Program-made: the position numbers and the translations under genes
Notes under the pieces: model-generated
Database searches by the model: none
What the model saw: only the letters and a program-made list of their open reading frames with translations
Told to the model about the DNA's origin: nothing
From: Phascolarctos cinereus
Taxonomy: Eukaryota; Chordata; Mammalia; Diprotodontia; Phascolarctidae
Direction of reading: 5' to 3'
DNA: 64,000 bases
Assembly (NCBI RefSeq): GCF_002099425.1
Contig: NW_018344158.1
Location: forward strand, 4,435,001-4,499,000
Part shown: positions 40,880-51,344 of the stretch, in pieces
Numbering within the stretch: the first letter of the stretch is position 1
Layout: each line of letters starts with the position of its first letter

Positions 40880-41295
40880 TCATTCTTGGCAACGTTGATT
40901 TAATTTTACAGGCCCTTGGTCTCTGCAGCTATTAGATATGAAGACCAGGATTAATAGCACAATTGTAATTGGTGTCCAGGATCTATTCATCATGGCAGCT
41001 CGATTTCTTTTATAAAGTTCCTCTTTCTAGAATAAGGGTACGACTTTCACATTCTAGCCGACAGCATGATTAATGACCCTGGGGCTGGACCCTTTCACAC
41101 CATCAGCAGAGGGTGAGAATTGTAAATGTCAGTCTTTCTACTGTGTTTCAACTTTACTTAGCACCATGCGCTGTCCCTAGAGAGAAGAAAATGATCAGTG
41201 ATGAGTCATGAGAACCGCTAGGAAGTTCACCTTCTGTTATGCTTTAGAGCCGTACTGGACAACCATGTCTGCTCCAGAAAGCTAGCCCGGGAGAG
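40880..41295. promoter_or_regulatory. Candidate conserved non-coding block
   Basis: Non-repetitive sequence with ATTA/ATTG cores (GATTAATAGCACAATTG at about 40951, then GTAATTGGTGTCC; GCATGATTAATGACCC at 41067) and TGATGAGTCATG, an AP-1-like TGAGTCA, at about 41199. No frame is supported. Function is inferred. Confidence 0.25.
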
Positions 41296-41297
41296 TT

Positions 41298-41408
41298 GAG
41301 TAAAAAAAAAAAAATCACAAAGGGCTAACACAGCCAGTGGGAGTCAAAGGCAGGATTTCAACCCATTTTCTTATTCCTCATAGACCAATCCTCTACCTAC
41401 CACCATGG
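41298..41408 (-). repeat. MIR fragment after an A run
   Basis: (A)12 at 41303, then GTGGGAGTCAAAGGCAGG, ATTTCAACCCATTTTC and CTCTACCTACCACCATGG. Confidence 0.55.
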
Positions 41409-41519
41409 TGACTTTTACTAGCTATTAATCTAGTATTACCTGGAAACCACTGTCTAACAAACCTGGGACTGGAAGTAAGGAAACTTGGGTTCTAGGACTA
41501 TCTGAGGCACCATAATTGG

Positions 41520-41737
41520 GTCCATCCATTTAGTCTCTTTAGTTACTTATTATTTAGTTCAAATAACGAATCCCCTGAAGTGGACAGACACATTAGTCAA
41601 ATTCACACTGCCTTTTTTATTAGGCTGGAACCAATGACCACATTTTACATAATTATAATTCAAATAGTCTGACTTCTAATACATGAGACCACTTTAGGGG
41701 ATTCATTATTTGTGTTAATCGGGAGCTGCCTGTACTT
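41520..41737. mobile_element. Tc1/mariner or Tigger-like MITE
   Basis: An inverted pair, AATAACGAATCCCCTGAAG near 41562 and CTTTAGGGGATTCATTATT near 41695, is nearly complementary (about 20 of 22 positions over the full arms). The right end GAGCTGCCTGTA next to TA suggests a TA-targeting family. The left end is poorly preserved. No coding sequence. Confidence 0.5.
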
Positions 41738-41789
41738 TCTGACCTTGCCTGAATCCATCAACTTCCCTGTTTCTCAGTTTCCTCATCTA

Positions 41790-41988
41790 TTAAAAAGATT
41801 CAGAGAATTGGAGATGCAAAGCTAGAATGGACCTCCAGTTTCTTTAGCCAACAGATAAGGCCCACAGGGGTGAGGTCACCCTCAAGGTCACAGTTGATTA
41901 GTAATAGAGCTGGGAACAGATTGTAGACTAACCCCCAGTTCAGCACTCCTCTCCTCCACCCCACCCCAGACCACACTGATGGCAACAT
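41790..41988 (-). repeat. MIR3 SINE
   Basis: GATTCAGAGAATTGGAGATG, GCTAGAATGGACCTCC, CTCAAGGTCACAGTTGATT and AGAGCTGGGAACAGATTG. The 62-codon minus frame here is repeat read-through. Confidence 0.7.
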
Positions 41989-42275
41989 CTACCATGCCAT
42001 CATTTGGTAAAGTTCAAAATGAACTTCAAATTGAAAATTTAAAGTCACTATACAAATGTTCGAATTGCATGGCTTGGTGAATTTTTTTAAATCTTAATTC
42101 TATTGCTTATTTTTATCCTATATTAATGCCTTTAAAGGCATTATCTCTGTAAAATTATTTAAAGTAATATGTCAAGAAATGTCATCATAAAATATCTTCA
42201 AGGAGTTACTTCCCTTTTTTCCCCCCCACCATCCCAATTTTCCCTAATGTATCTTGTCCATTAGGGGAGTTTTCC
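41988..42275. other. AT-rich unassigned sequence
   Basis: No repeat or gene is recognised. Confidence 0.4.
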
Positions 42276-42279
42276 CCTT

Positions 42280-42445
42280 ATGTTGCCAAGAAATCTACCT
42301 GGATTACACTTCTTCTTCCTGTTCCCCTTATAAGTTGCTCTCTTCCATTGGAAAGTAAGCACCTTGAGGGCAGGGCTACTTTGATGGTTGATATTTTTAT
42401 TCCCAGCATTTAGTACAAGTGCCTGTTACTTGACTCGTCTATATA
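42280..42445 (+). repeat. L2 LINE 3' end
   Basis: TTGGAAAGTAAGCACCTTGA, GGGCAGGGCTACTTTG and CAGCATTTAGTACAAGTGCC. Confidence 0.8.
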
Positions 42446-42604
42446 TCTGGCATGACTTTTCTTCTCATAGTCAACAAGGCTATCTAACCATCCTCTTACA
42501 CATCAGTTTGAAAAAATAGGATCTTCCATTAGGGCTCTTACTTTAAAGTTAACCATTAGTCTGATAGCACTGTGTAGTTCAAACACATGCAATATATTTT
42601 CAGG

Positions 42605-42985
42605 GAGAAAGATCATAAGATCACAGAACTTTCAGGTTAGAAGGGGCCTGAGGGGCCACTTAATCCTTCACAGGCATGAGTTGCTCTCCAATCTGCATAA
42701 TTTCCAGTAGTAATCCCTCCAGTCTTCACATGAAGACCTTCCATGATGAAAAATCATTATTTCTAAAGGCAGCATAATTTCACTTAAGAACAGCTCTAAT
42801 TTCTAGGAAGATTTATTCTTCCCATGTCAAGATAAAATCTATTTATTTTTTTGCAACTTGTGTCTTTTAATTCTGATTGTTAAATGTCCATTGCACCTGG
42901 TCCTGAAAATTGTTGCCCTTTCCTCCTGGTTCTACCATTTCTGTTGATTATGATTGTGTTTATCCTCTGAGGGCAAGAAAGCATA
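42605..42985 (-). repeat. L3/CR1-type LINE 3' end
   Basis: Read antisense: ATAAGATCACAGAACTTTC (the repeated-end type of CR1), GAAGGGGCCTGAGGGGCC, then GAACAGCTCTAATTTCTAGG. The AAATGTCCATTGCACCTGG tail shows a long 3' portion. Confidence 0.65.
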
Positions 42986-43044
42986 AATAAATGTGATCTT
43001 CCTTTAATATAAAAAAATCACTACATAAATGCATAGCATCACAT

Positions 43045-43258
43045 CTATTTCCACTTTCCTGGATTTTTTCTATCCCTTTTTCTCAGGACAATTGAAAGAA
43101 AATCAAAGGAAGTGAACTGCAGAAATTTTGCTGAGATGATGCTAAGAAACTCTTTGAAATCAACAAAGTTAAGAAATTCTAAGGCATAGATCCAAGTCCA
43201 TATTGTGCCTCCAAGCCAATACATACAGTAACTGAAATGAGTGTGGTTCAGAGGAGGG
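43045..43258. other. Unassigned sequence
   Basis: A 77-codon minus frame (43045-43278) is present without any recognisable domain, so it is not called. Confidence 0.35.
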
Positions 43259-43389
43259 AGCGAGACACAGAGAGACACAGACAGAAAAACAGAGACAGGC
43301 AGAGAGAGATAGACACAGAGACAGAAAAAGACAGATAGAGACAGAGAAACAAAGAGAGACAGAGAAATGGAGACAGAGAGGCAGACAGG

Positions 43390-43449
<60 letters not shown>
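43258..43449. repeat. ACAGAGAG degenerate run ending in (GA)28
   Basis: ACAGAGAGACACAGA-type units become a clean GA run at 43394-43449. Confidence 0.96.
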
Positions 43450-43453
<4 letters not shown>

Positions 43454-43454
43454 A

Positions 43455-43608
43455 TGAACCCTGAACTAGGAGTTAGAAAACCGATTGTTACTGCCTGTGT
43501 AGTAATGTGTGACCTTGGGCAAAAGACTTAACCTCTCTGTTTTCACATGTGTAAAATGAGAGTAGTCCAAAAGATGGCTCTAAGGTCATTTCCAGTTCTG
43601 AAAGTACT
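43455..43608 (+). repeat. MIR3 SINE
   Basis: GTGTGACCTTGGGCAAAAGA, TTTTCACATGTGTAAAATG and AGGTCATTTCCAGTTCTG. Confidence 0.82.
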
Positions 43609-43609
43609 T

Positions 43610-43730
43610 ACCAGAACTGTGGAACCTTGGACTAATTATTTCTCTTTATGGTTTCTGGAATTGTCAAACGGGCTAGACAGGAAATGAGGTCCCAGCTGGT
43701 CCTATGATTCATTGACTCCATGGCTCTCCA
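43610..43730 (+). repeat. MIR3 fragment
   Basis: CTTGGACTAATTATTTCTC, ACGGGCTAGACAGGAAATG, then GAGGTCCCAGCTGGTCC and TATGATTCATTGAC. A second MIR3 in tandem orientation. Confidence 0.65.
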
Positions 43731-43764
43731 TTAGGAAGAGCTCTACTTTTCACAATTGTGAAAT

Positions 43765-44040
43765 GAGGGCAGCCAGGTGGTACAGTGGATAGACTCTTTG
43801 GCCTGGTGGCAGAAGAGCCGAGTTCAAATATAGCCTCAGATACTCCCTAGCTGTGTATTCTCAGGCAAGTCACTCTAACCTCTGTTTGCCTCGGTTTCCC
43901 CAACTATAAAATGAGGATAATCAATAGCACCTACAGCCCAGGGTTGTTGTAAGGATCAAATGATATACTTGTAAAGTGCTTAGCATAGTGTCTGGCCTAC
44001 AGTAAATGCTAGATAAATGTCAGGGAGGAGGAGGAGGAGG
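43765..44040 (+). repeat. MIR-type SINE
   Basis: GGGCAGCCAGGTGGTACAG, GAGTTCAAATATAGCC, CAACTATAAAATGAGG, CAGGGTTGTTGTAAGG and AGCATAGTGTCTGGCC. Full length. Confidence 0.93.
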
Positions 44041-44420
44041 AAACTGGATGAGATCAGTGGTTCTCATCCAACAGTCTAAAATTGCCAGGCAAAAGAAGAG
44101 GAGATGGCTAAATGAACAAAGAATGTATTTATTAAACAATTCAGCATAAAATATAAGCAACATGACTTTTACAGACAATAAATAATGTATCACATATATA
44201 CACATATATACATATATAAACTCTAAACATACATGTAACAAATGTGATGTCTAACATACAGATTCATGTAAAATGAATATGGGCTTCATCCTAGTACTTT
44301 GGCATCCCCCATTTTCTCACTCAGTAGATTAGTGGACAATTCTCGTGATGTAGGATGAAAGGGTCCATGCTTGTGTTTTACCTGAAAGGGCAGCTTCATA
44401 TCAGAAGGATTGGGACTTTC
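44040..44420. other. AT-rich unassigned sequence
   Basis: A short CATATATA run at 44190-44220 is present. No repeat family or gene is recognised. Confidence 0.4.
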
Positions 44421-44424
44421 TAAA

Positions 44425-44578
44425 CTACATGCTCTTTAGTGAGCTGGTGTCACTGTCATGGAAGGACTGTGGACTTGGAGCCAGGCCCCTGAGTTTGAAG
44501 ACAATCTCAGACACTTGCTTGCTCTGTGACTGTGTGAGCAAGTCTCTTCATATCTCAGGGTTCGAGTTTCCTAACCAA
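44425..44578 (+). repeat. MIR fragment
   Basis: GGACTGTGGACTTGGAGCC, TCTGTGACTGTGTGAGCAAG and TCTCTTCATATCTCAGG. Confidence 0.65.
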
Positions 44579-44587
44579 ATGAAAATG

Positions 44588-44835
44588 AGAATCCTAGAGA
44601 GGCGGCATGGTATAGTGGGTAGAGAATCAGCCTTGAAGGCAGGAAGGCCTGGGTTCAAGTCTTGCCTTTAACCTACACTGTCTACATGAGCCTGGGCAAG
44701 TCATTTAACTTTTAGTGACCTTGACAATTCTCTAAGATGGTAAGTTGCAGAGAAGGTAGCAGCCCAAATAGAGGGAGTTTCCTCACCTGGGCCAATGAGT
44801 CCCAATACCAATGGAATCCCAGATCTAGTCCCTGT
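44588..44835 (+). repeat. tRNA-derived SINE, 'GTTGCAGAGAAGGT-body' family, copy 3
   Basis: It begins GAGAGGCGGCATGGTATAGT. The B-box-like GGGTTCAAGTCTTG and CCTGGGCAAGTCATTTAAC follow, then the family body TAAGTTGCAGAGAAGGTAGC, GAGGGAGTTTCCTCACC and CCAATGGAATCCCAGATC. This is the clearest copy of the family. Confidence 0.75.
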
Positions 44836-45285
44836 CCCTAACACCCATAAGACCTTACATCACTGGTTGCTGTGAGACTGGCATGAGATAGGGTATATAG
44901 AACACTGTCTCACTGACCTTTAGCTTAATGATGTGGCCCCACCAGTGAACTCCAGAGGAGACACTAATGAAAGAGAACTATTTGGGGGATCAGTCTTGAA
45001 GTGAGGAATCCAAAAGCTCGGGTACCTCTTTGTCAGCAGGGTAAATAAGAAAGAAGGAGAGAGCAGAGATGCTGGGGAGGGGAAGATGCAGCAGCCAAGG
45101 TCCGTGGTGTCCACTGTCAGGGAGGAAGCTGACCAGTGAGAAAGGAGGCCCTTCTCTCCAGCCATGACTCACAATGTACATAACTAGCTATACACACAGA
45201 AGTCACTGGGAGATGACAACGAATGACTTTAAGCAGAGTTCTTATGGTCAGCGAATTTAAAATAAAAACTCCATTGCTCTCAAGA
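44835..45285. other. Single-copy sequence
   Basis: Overlapping minus frames of 63-119 codons (44920-45476) run partly through the next MIR3 and show no domain. Confidence 0.4.
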
Positions 45286-45287
45286 TC

Positions 45288-45478
45288 ACAGCTTTCAAGG
45301 TAGAGAGAACCTTGGAGGCCATCTAATCTAACCCCCTCATTTGACAGATGTGGAAACTGAGGCTGAGGAGTATGAAGTGATTTGTCCAAGTCATCCAGGG
45401 GATAAATGACAGAGGAAAGAACTGAACACAAAGCCCTCTGACTAAGATTCTTTGTACTGCATCTCCTTGACTCCATAC
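45288..45478 (-). repeat. MIR3 SINE
   Basis: GGAGGCCATCTAATCTAACC, CAGATGTGGAAACTGAGGC and GTGATTTGTCCAAGTC. Confidence 0.85.
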
Positions 45479-45790
45479 TGACATCTCATCAAAGTCAGCA
45501 CCCCCTCCAAAGATGAAGAACACAACCCTCCTGTATGTCTCTTGAACTTGTCCTCCCACAGATTCAGCACATCGAGTCTACTGGGGTCTTTGTTGCTTTC
45601 ACCATACGTCATGAGGATCCCCAGTGGAGGCCGAGGATTGCCATCTATCTCTCACACTCACCACAGAATCAGCCCCTCTTATTTCTTGCTCAGATCCTTT
45701 TATTCTAGGCATTTTTCTTCCTCAGAGGTCACTGGATCCCTGACTCAGGATGAAATGCCCTCCTGACCAGATCAGACCCAGGATTGCAGA
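45478..45790. other. Single-copy sequence
   Basis: No repeat or gene is recognised. Confidence 0.4.
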
Positions 45791-45792
45791 TT

Positions 45793-45930
45793 TCAAGTTG
45801 GACCAGACCTCAGAGGCCACTAAGGCTAACTCCCTCATGCTTATCAGACATGGCTAGTAAGTGTCAGAGGCAGGGATTGATTCCTGGTGTTCCTGTCACC
45901 AAGTTTATGACATGCTGCCTTCCAGAGTTT
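45793..45930 (-). repeat. MIR3 fragment
   Basis: CAGACCTCAGAGGCCACTAA, GGCTAGTAAGTGTCAGAGGC and GGGATTGATTCCTGGTG. Confidence 0.75.
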
Positions 45931-46685
45931 CCAGGATTTCATACGACTGCTAGTCTCCATTCCTTTAAACAGAGGCAAACTGGACAGATTACCCATCACA
46001 ACATGGACCATGCTTCCAATAACCCTCTAAAAAAGTCTGGATGCCCTCACCACCCCACCAGCAGCCACTTTTCCTAATCCCATTTCTTGTTATTTCTACA
46101 TCACTTTTCATAAAGGACTCGGTTTTATTTTGACAGATTATTTCTGCTAATGATGTCTATTAGTCATAGACAGCCTCCGACCAACTGTTCTATTAGGACG
46201 GCAGGAAGATTTAATTTAAATCAATGCATTCAGCCCACACTATGGGCTCCCTTTGATGCCTCCTCAAGGTGGGGTAGTGACCCCAGGTCCTTGAAGGTCT
46301 CAGCACCGGAGTGTAAGCTCTGGAAGATCTAAGTTCAGAAGGCTTCAAAGACAGGCTTGTCATATGTTGCTGCCCAAGGATCAGCCCAGCCAAGGTCCTA
46401 GAAGCTCACTACCAGCTGCTGGGTGTGGGGATTTTGTTTTTTTGGTCCAAAGTCACTCATGAAGTCATGTACGCTAAATTTTAAGAGGGGCTATAATTTA
46501 TCTAAAGAAACTAAATAATTTATCTAATTTCATCCCTACAGTTGAAACTGCAGAACTCTGTGAATTGCTGAAGAATAAAAACATAACCCTAGTCCACACT
46601 TATGTGAATTGAAAATACTTCAGTATGATGATAGATTTGTGATCCACAGTCAATTAATTAATAGTCCAAATACTCAAAGACTAGG
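45930..46685. other. Single-copy sequence with a small conserved-element candidate
   Basis: No clear repeat. The stretch 46130-46240 (GCTAATGATGTCTATTAGTC, then AGGAAGATTTAATTTAAATC) is motif-rich and could be conserved. No gene is supported. Confidence 0.35.
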
Positions 46686-46687
46686 AT

Positions 46688-46845
46688 CATCAGTCCCTAC
46701 ATCAAGAGCCAGGAGGGATCTCAGAGGTTACCTGGCCCAAAGCTCTCGTTTTAAAGATGAGGAAATTGAGGCTCAGAAAGGGGAAGCGACTTGTCCAGAT
46801 TAGCAAAGTGCTTGACCCATAGTAAGCCCTTGAGAAATGGCTCAC
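46688..46845 (-). repeat. MIR3 SINE, then a 3'-end fragment in the opposite sense
   Basis: CAGGAGGGATCTCAGAGGTT, GATGAGGAAATTGAGGCTC and CGACTTGTCCAGATTAGC are antisense MIR3. AAAGTGCTTGACCCATAGT then AAGCCCTTGAG at 46804-46835 is a sense MIR 3' end fused behind it. Confidence 0.75.
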
Positions 46846-46985
46846 TTCCTTTCCTTCTTCCCCTGCCTCTCCTCCTCTTTCTCTTTCTCTCCTCTTCTCC
46901 TTCTGTCCTTATCTTTTTCCCTCTCCTTTCCTTTCTTTCCTGTTCCTATCTTTCCATCTATCCACTCCTCCTCCTTCCATGTGTG
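46845..46985. repeat. CT-rich polypyrimidine run
   Basis: A CCTCTCCTCCTCTTTCTC-type stretch. The Ser/Leu/Phe-rich frames over it are artefacts. Confidence 0.85.
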
Positions 46986-47250
46986 TATCTGTGAGACTTT
47001 TGTCTATGACCTCTCTGCCAGGCATCCACTCAACAACATGGAGACCCTCTTCCTATTTAGGATGGGAAAACAAAAGCTGATCACTCTTCTTTGCCTCTCC
47101 ATTCTTCTACATGAGCAGCCCACTTTCTTTATAGTCATACAGCTCACTGGTGACATGATACCACTGCTTCTCTTGTGGACTTCTCCTTGCTAAAGTCATT
47201 TGGTCTTCAACTTTAATTCTTGGGAGACTGTGGTATTCCATGACTCGTAC
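46985..47250. other. Unassigned sequence
   Basis: No repeat or gene is recognised. Confidence 0.4.
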
Positions 47251-47251
47251 T

Positions 47252-47312
47252 CATATGTAAATCACTTCGCAAACATTAAAGTACTATATAAATGTTAGTT
47301 ATTATTGTTAAA
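47252..47312 (+). repeat. MIR 3' end
   Basis: AATCACTTCGCAAACATTAA, then AGTACTATATAAATGTTAG. Confidence 0.65.
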
Positions 47313-47544
47313 TGAGAATTGGCATATGATGTTTAATATATGTCACATGACAATCCATTAATTAGTCGTAGTATGTGGGATTATTATGTGACATGTCAAT
47401 GCCTAAAAGCCGCTCAGCCTGCTCTGCTCCTGTTCATTTCTGCCCTTGTCTATCAATAATATCTGTCCAAGGTATATGCATTGTGAAGCAATTGCATTTC
47501 ATAGTCTGAACAAGAAGTGTTGTTGAATCATGTGGTACACACAG

Positions 47545-47792
47545 GGCACCAAGCATTGGACTTGGTGTCAGGAAGACTGAATTCAAATCCTGCCTCAGAC
47601 ACTTGCTGGCTGAATGGTGTAATCCTGGGCAAGTCATGTAAGTGCTGTTTGCCTTAGGTTTCTATCTGTGAAATGGGAATAATTCTAGGACTTTACTCAT
47701 AGGATTGATGTGGAGAGTCAATGAAATAACATATAGAGTGCTTTGAAAACCTTTGAAGGCTATATAAATGTTAGCTTTACTGTTACTGTTAT
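47545..47792 (+). repeat. MIR-type SINE
   Basis: GGCACCAAGCATTGGACTTG, GAATTCAAATCCTGCCTC, CCTGGGCAAGTCATGTAAG and GGCTATATAAATGTTAGC. Confidence 0.85.
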
Positions 47793-48027
47793 CATTCCAT
47801 ATACTTGGATTTTTCTGTATACATTGCTGATTTAAGTCAACTTTTCTGAGCATAAAAAAATCTAAAAATGCAAAAAGTAAGAAGTGAAATTACAAAGGGG
47901 AAAATCAGAAAGGTCTATGTCTCATCTGTGAGGAGAACATCAATCCTATTCTTTCTGTTATTTCCCTGACATGAAATCTGGATGGTCTCTGCCTCCTGAT
48001 GGGACTGAGTGAGGCTCTACACCCTAA

Positions 48028-48207
48028 GGGGGGGGGGAAGGACAATCTGTGGCCTCGAGGCCATATGTGGCCCCCTAGGTCCTCAAGTGTGGCCCTTTGG
48101 CTAAATTCAAACTTCACAGAGCAACTGCCCTAGAGAAAAGGATTAGTTTTGTAAAACTTAGTCTCAGTCAAAAGGCCACACCCAAACACAGCCCTTTGCA
48201 GCCCTGG
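48028..48207. mobile_element. hAT-type palindromic MITE, copy 2 (decayed)
   Basis: GGCCTCGAGGCCATATGTGG, then CCCCCTAGGTCCTCAAG, ATTCAAACTTCACAGAGC and CAGTCAAAAGGCCACACCC are collinear with 39795-39989. The right terminus is eroded, and I see no clear target duplication. Confidence 0.75.
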
Positions 48208-48409
48208 TATCATGTACACAGTGCTGGAGCAGGTACACAGGTAGTCCTCAAGAAACACCTATTAAGTCATTTATTCAGCTCTCATAAAGAAAAGCATGAA
48301 TGGAGGAAATGATAAAAGATCCTTTGGAAAAGTCAGGGCAATATCTTGCAAGGCTCTGTTCCCAATGCATTTCAGGGATCCAAGATGGCCCCAGGGTGGG
48401 TGTGCCTGC

Positions 48410-48592
48410 AAAGAACGCTGGTTCTGGAATCAGAGAAATCAGGTCCAAATCCTGCCTTTGATACATACTGCCTGTATGACCTTGGGTAAGTTTCTCCCTG
48501 GCCTCAGTTTCTCCAACTGCAAAAATTAGGAGATGAGAGTAGATGACCTGTAAGGTCTCCTTCAACTCTAAAACTCCTAAGAAATAGAGGAT
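48410..48592 (+). repeat. MIR3 SINE
   Basis: AGGTCCAAATCCTGCCTTTG, GTATGACCTTGGGTAAGT, CTCAGTTTCTCCAACTGC and AAGGTCTCCTTCAACTC. Confidence 0.88.
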
Positions 48593-48840
48593 GGTCTTGA
48601 GAGATGTGGTCACCAAAACACTGATCCTTCTGCAGCCAGTCCGGCAATGATGCTCTGAATGTAGCGGTACTGGTTCTCAGGTGGGCAGACACACCACCCT
48701 TCACTAGGCCTACACTCAAATTTGTCAGAGCTTTAGAGAGCCCAGGATTATCTACAAAGCTCAATGAGACATCCAAAGAAAACTTTGGGAAGGAAGGGCT
48801 AGTCATCATCTCATATATCGTGAAGAAGCCACACAGTGAC
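48592..48840. other. Unassigned sequence
   Basis: No repeat is certain. The 101-codon minus frame (48504-48809) begins inside the MIR3 and has no domain. Confidence 0.4.
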
Positions 48841-49031
48841 AGACAACAAGCTCTTCATTTCAATATTTTAGAGAGTCCTCAGAAAGTTAACTCCCGAGCC
48901 CCCAGCCAGTACCCAGACCCTACAGACACAGCCTGGCCAGTCAGAACGAGGCGCAAGACGGGGGCCCAGAGACGGCCCTTCCACCCCCTACCTGAGAGCA
49001 TGCTTAGCCCCGTCTTCTGTTCTGACTTCAT

Positions 49032-49132
49032 TTCTATTTCTATGGAAACAGCCACAGAAAGAAAGCAGGAGCTAGGCAGCACTGAAACAAATCCTTAGCA
49101 GCTATCTCCTAATTCTATTTCCATGGAAACAG
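49032..49132. promoter_or_regulatory. Pair of RFX X-box-like motifs
   Basis: Two 20-mers 81 bp apart differ at one position: TTCTATTTCTATGGAAACAG (49032-49051) and TTCTATTTCCATGGAAACAG (49113-49132). The second holds ATTTCCATGGAAAC, close to the palindromic X-box (GTTNCCATGGNAAC) bound by RFX proteins. The surrounding 48840-49180 is non-repetitive. Binding is inferred. Confidence 0.35.
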
Positions 49133-49179
49133 ATGACAGATCATGGAAAATAAGGTAACATTTTAAAACCATGTAATCT

Positions 49180-50200
49180 TTATTCTAAAACTTCTCCTTA
49201 CCTAATTTTCTACCCATTTTACATACCTGCTCATGGAACTGGAATTTGAGAATGAATGCCACCAATTAGTTGTAAAAACTAAAATCTTTATTTGAATCTA
49301 ATAGTAAAAGCAAAGAATAAATAATACGTATCAGGCCATAATGGAAAACAGCCAAAAAAGGAATTGAAAATCAGGCACAGTGGCAAAGGAAGAAAAAGCA
49401 GTAGATTATTCCTTACCCATAATTTAGCATTTATTTTGTATCCTTCACTTCTAAATTACGCCATGAATGCTATAAATAATGTTGTTTCAATATAATATAC
49501 ATTTGCAGAAGGCTTATAGAGAGAGACCAAACTGAGGCAAATCATCCCAAGGGCATTTAGGGATGAAACTTGAAATGGGGACAATGAACAGACAAAAAAA
49601 TGGAAAAAATCTGTCAAAAGCCTATCAAATATTGAAGCATTTGTTTTGTCAAGGAGAGCTAAGCTATTTCCTGATATCTATTTATCACCACCGTGATGCT
49701 TACTTGACAAACAACCTCAGATGAAGCTAAAGTCCTAGGTTTTGTCCATGATCGATGTAGGGGTCAAGAGCTGGGATAGAAAGAATATTCTGGAATGCTG
49801 ACTGCAGCTCTCTACAATTTCACCCAATTTAAAGCCAACAATTCCTCCAAACTGCTACAAGTCATAAACCTCTACCCAAATGTAAACTATGGTGATTTTT
49901 TTCAATTGTTTTAAAGGCTCCTACTAGGAATAGCCAAGAACCTGGTAGGACAGGCAGAGACCCCAATCCTTTGTCACAGGACTTAAAAAGAACAAACAAT
50001 CTCGTGATCAATTATGCTGTTTTGGGGCATAGTTATAGGCTACAAGTTGCTTGTTTTGTTTCTGAGTTTGTGGTTTTTGTACTGTTTTGTGTTTTTACTA
50101 GACCTGTCTTTTCATTAGTACGGGGAATTCTTGGTGAGGAAATTGCATCTACCAATGTCCCTCAGCACCTATTTTCCTCCCCTCAGTCAAAGAATTGCCA
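49180..50200. other. Single-copy A+T-rich sequence
   Basis: About 1 kb without a recognised repeat. A 78-codon frame (49971-50207) has a hydrophobic middle, but nothing supports it as a gene. Confidence 0.4.
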
Positions 50201-50202
50201 GG

Positions 50203-50300
50203 AATAATGAGAGGTTAAGTGAATTACCCAGGGCTCCGTAGCTAGAATTCATCAGAACTCAGTATTCCTTACTCAAAAGCCAAGCCTTCATTGCTTGACT
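50203..50300 (-). repeat. MIR fragment
   Basis: AGGTTAAGTGAATTACCCAG, then GGCTCCGTAGCTAG. Confidence 0.65.
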
Positions 50301-50304
50301 CAAA

Positions 50305-50508
50305 GAGCAGCATGGGGTAGAGCATTGAATGCAGAGCATGACATGACTAAGATTAGGTTCAAATCCTAACTCTGAAGAATTATGCCTGGATGGCCCTGGG
50401 CAAGTCACCTCTCTAAGCCTCCCTTTCCTTTTCTGTGGAGAAGGATATTGGATTCAATATCCCTAAAGACCCTTCCATCTTTAAATCTATCATTCTATGA
50501 CCTCCACA
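50305..50508 (+). repeat. MIR3 SINE
   Basis: TAGGTTCAAATCCTAACTC, TGGCCCTGGGCAAGTCACC, AGACCCTTCCATCTTTAAAT and CTATCATTCTATGACC. Confidence 0.9.
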
Positions 50509-50541
50509 CACCACACTGTGCTGCCTTTCATGCTCTGGTTC

Positions 50542-50573
50542 ATCTCAGTATTAGTTAATCTCAGTATTAGTTA
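50542..50573. repeat. 16-bp perfect tandem duplication
   Basis: The unit ATCTCAGTATTAGTTA occurs twice head to tail and is followed by a further ATCT. Confidence 0.95.
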
Positions 50574-50579
50574 ATCTGG

Positions 50580-51340
50580 CTCCAGATCTACCCCCCCAAC
50601 TCACCCCTGCATCTATAAATCTGGCTTCTAACCTCTTCCATCTTGGGATGGATGGACTCTATGGTGCCTGTCCAGACCTAAATGTGTAATGCCATGATGC
50701 AATTAGCGTAGGCTAATTGCCACATCAAGTCTGTTTGCTCTCTGACTGGTCCACCAAAAGTCCTGCTCTCCCACCTGCACCAGGAATGCTTGATATGAAT
50801 CTCTAACTCCAATTTCTGGACACCCACACCTGCCTATGCAATCTCTAGACTCTCATTCTCTTTCTTCCCTATAACACTGCCATTCAGTTTGCCTAACATG
50901 GAGCCTACTGCATCCTTACCACATGGAGTAGCTTCCTCTGATTGGCTGCCCGCACCTTTCAAAGTAAGACCAAGCTAGGTGCTCTCTCCACCATCTTCCT
51001 GCTGTGCTCTTAGCTATTGCTTTTCCCTCTTTCATCCCAGCTCCAAGAAATGGGCCTAAGGCTGTTTATTTCTGCTTTCAGGCTATTTGTCCTTGGTTTC
51101 AGGTGTCACAGGTGATCCTCACAGGATCCTTGGAGCTAGGATGGCAGGTGGAGCAGTGTAGCCAACCACCCAGACAAGGAAGCCCAAAGAAGTTCCCAAG
51201 TCAATCAAAGAAAGCTGGAGCTCCCCTGCTCTCACCAACTCTCCCCAGTCCTCACACGTTGGTGGCATTCATCCCCACCAATAAGAAGAGTCCCTTCTCC
51301 ATGGGCTTTGGGACAGAAGTAACAACAACAGCAGCAGCAG
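50580..51340. other. Single-copy sequence, possibly containing eroded L2
   Basis: CT-rich sequence with L2-like phrasing around 50940-51010, too diverged to call. A short GCA run lies at 51329-51343. The 116-codon frame (51004-51354) has no domain. Confidence 0.35.
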
Positions 51341-51344
51341 CAGT

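Noticed and set aside
43258-43449. Satellite or centromeric repeat
   Set aside because: It is a simple ACAGAG/GA run without a higher-order unit.
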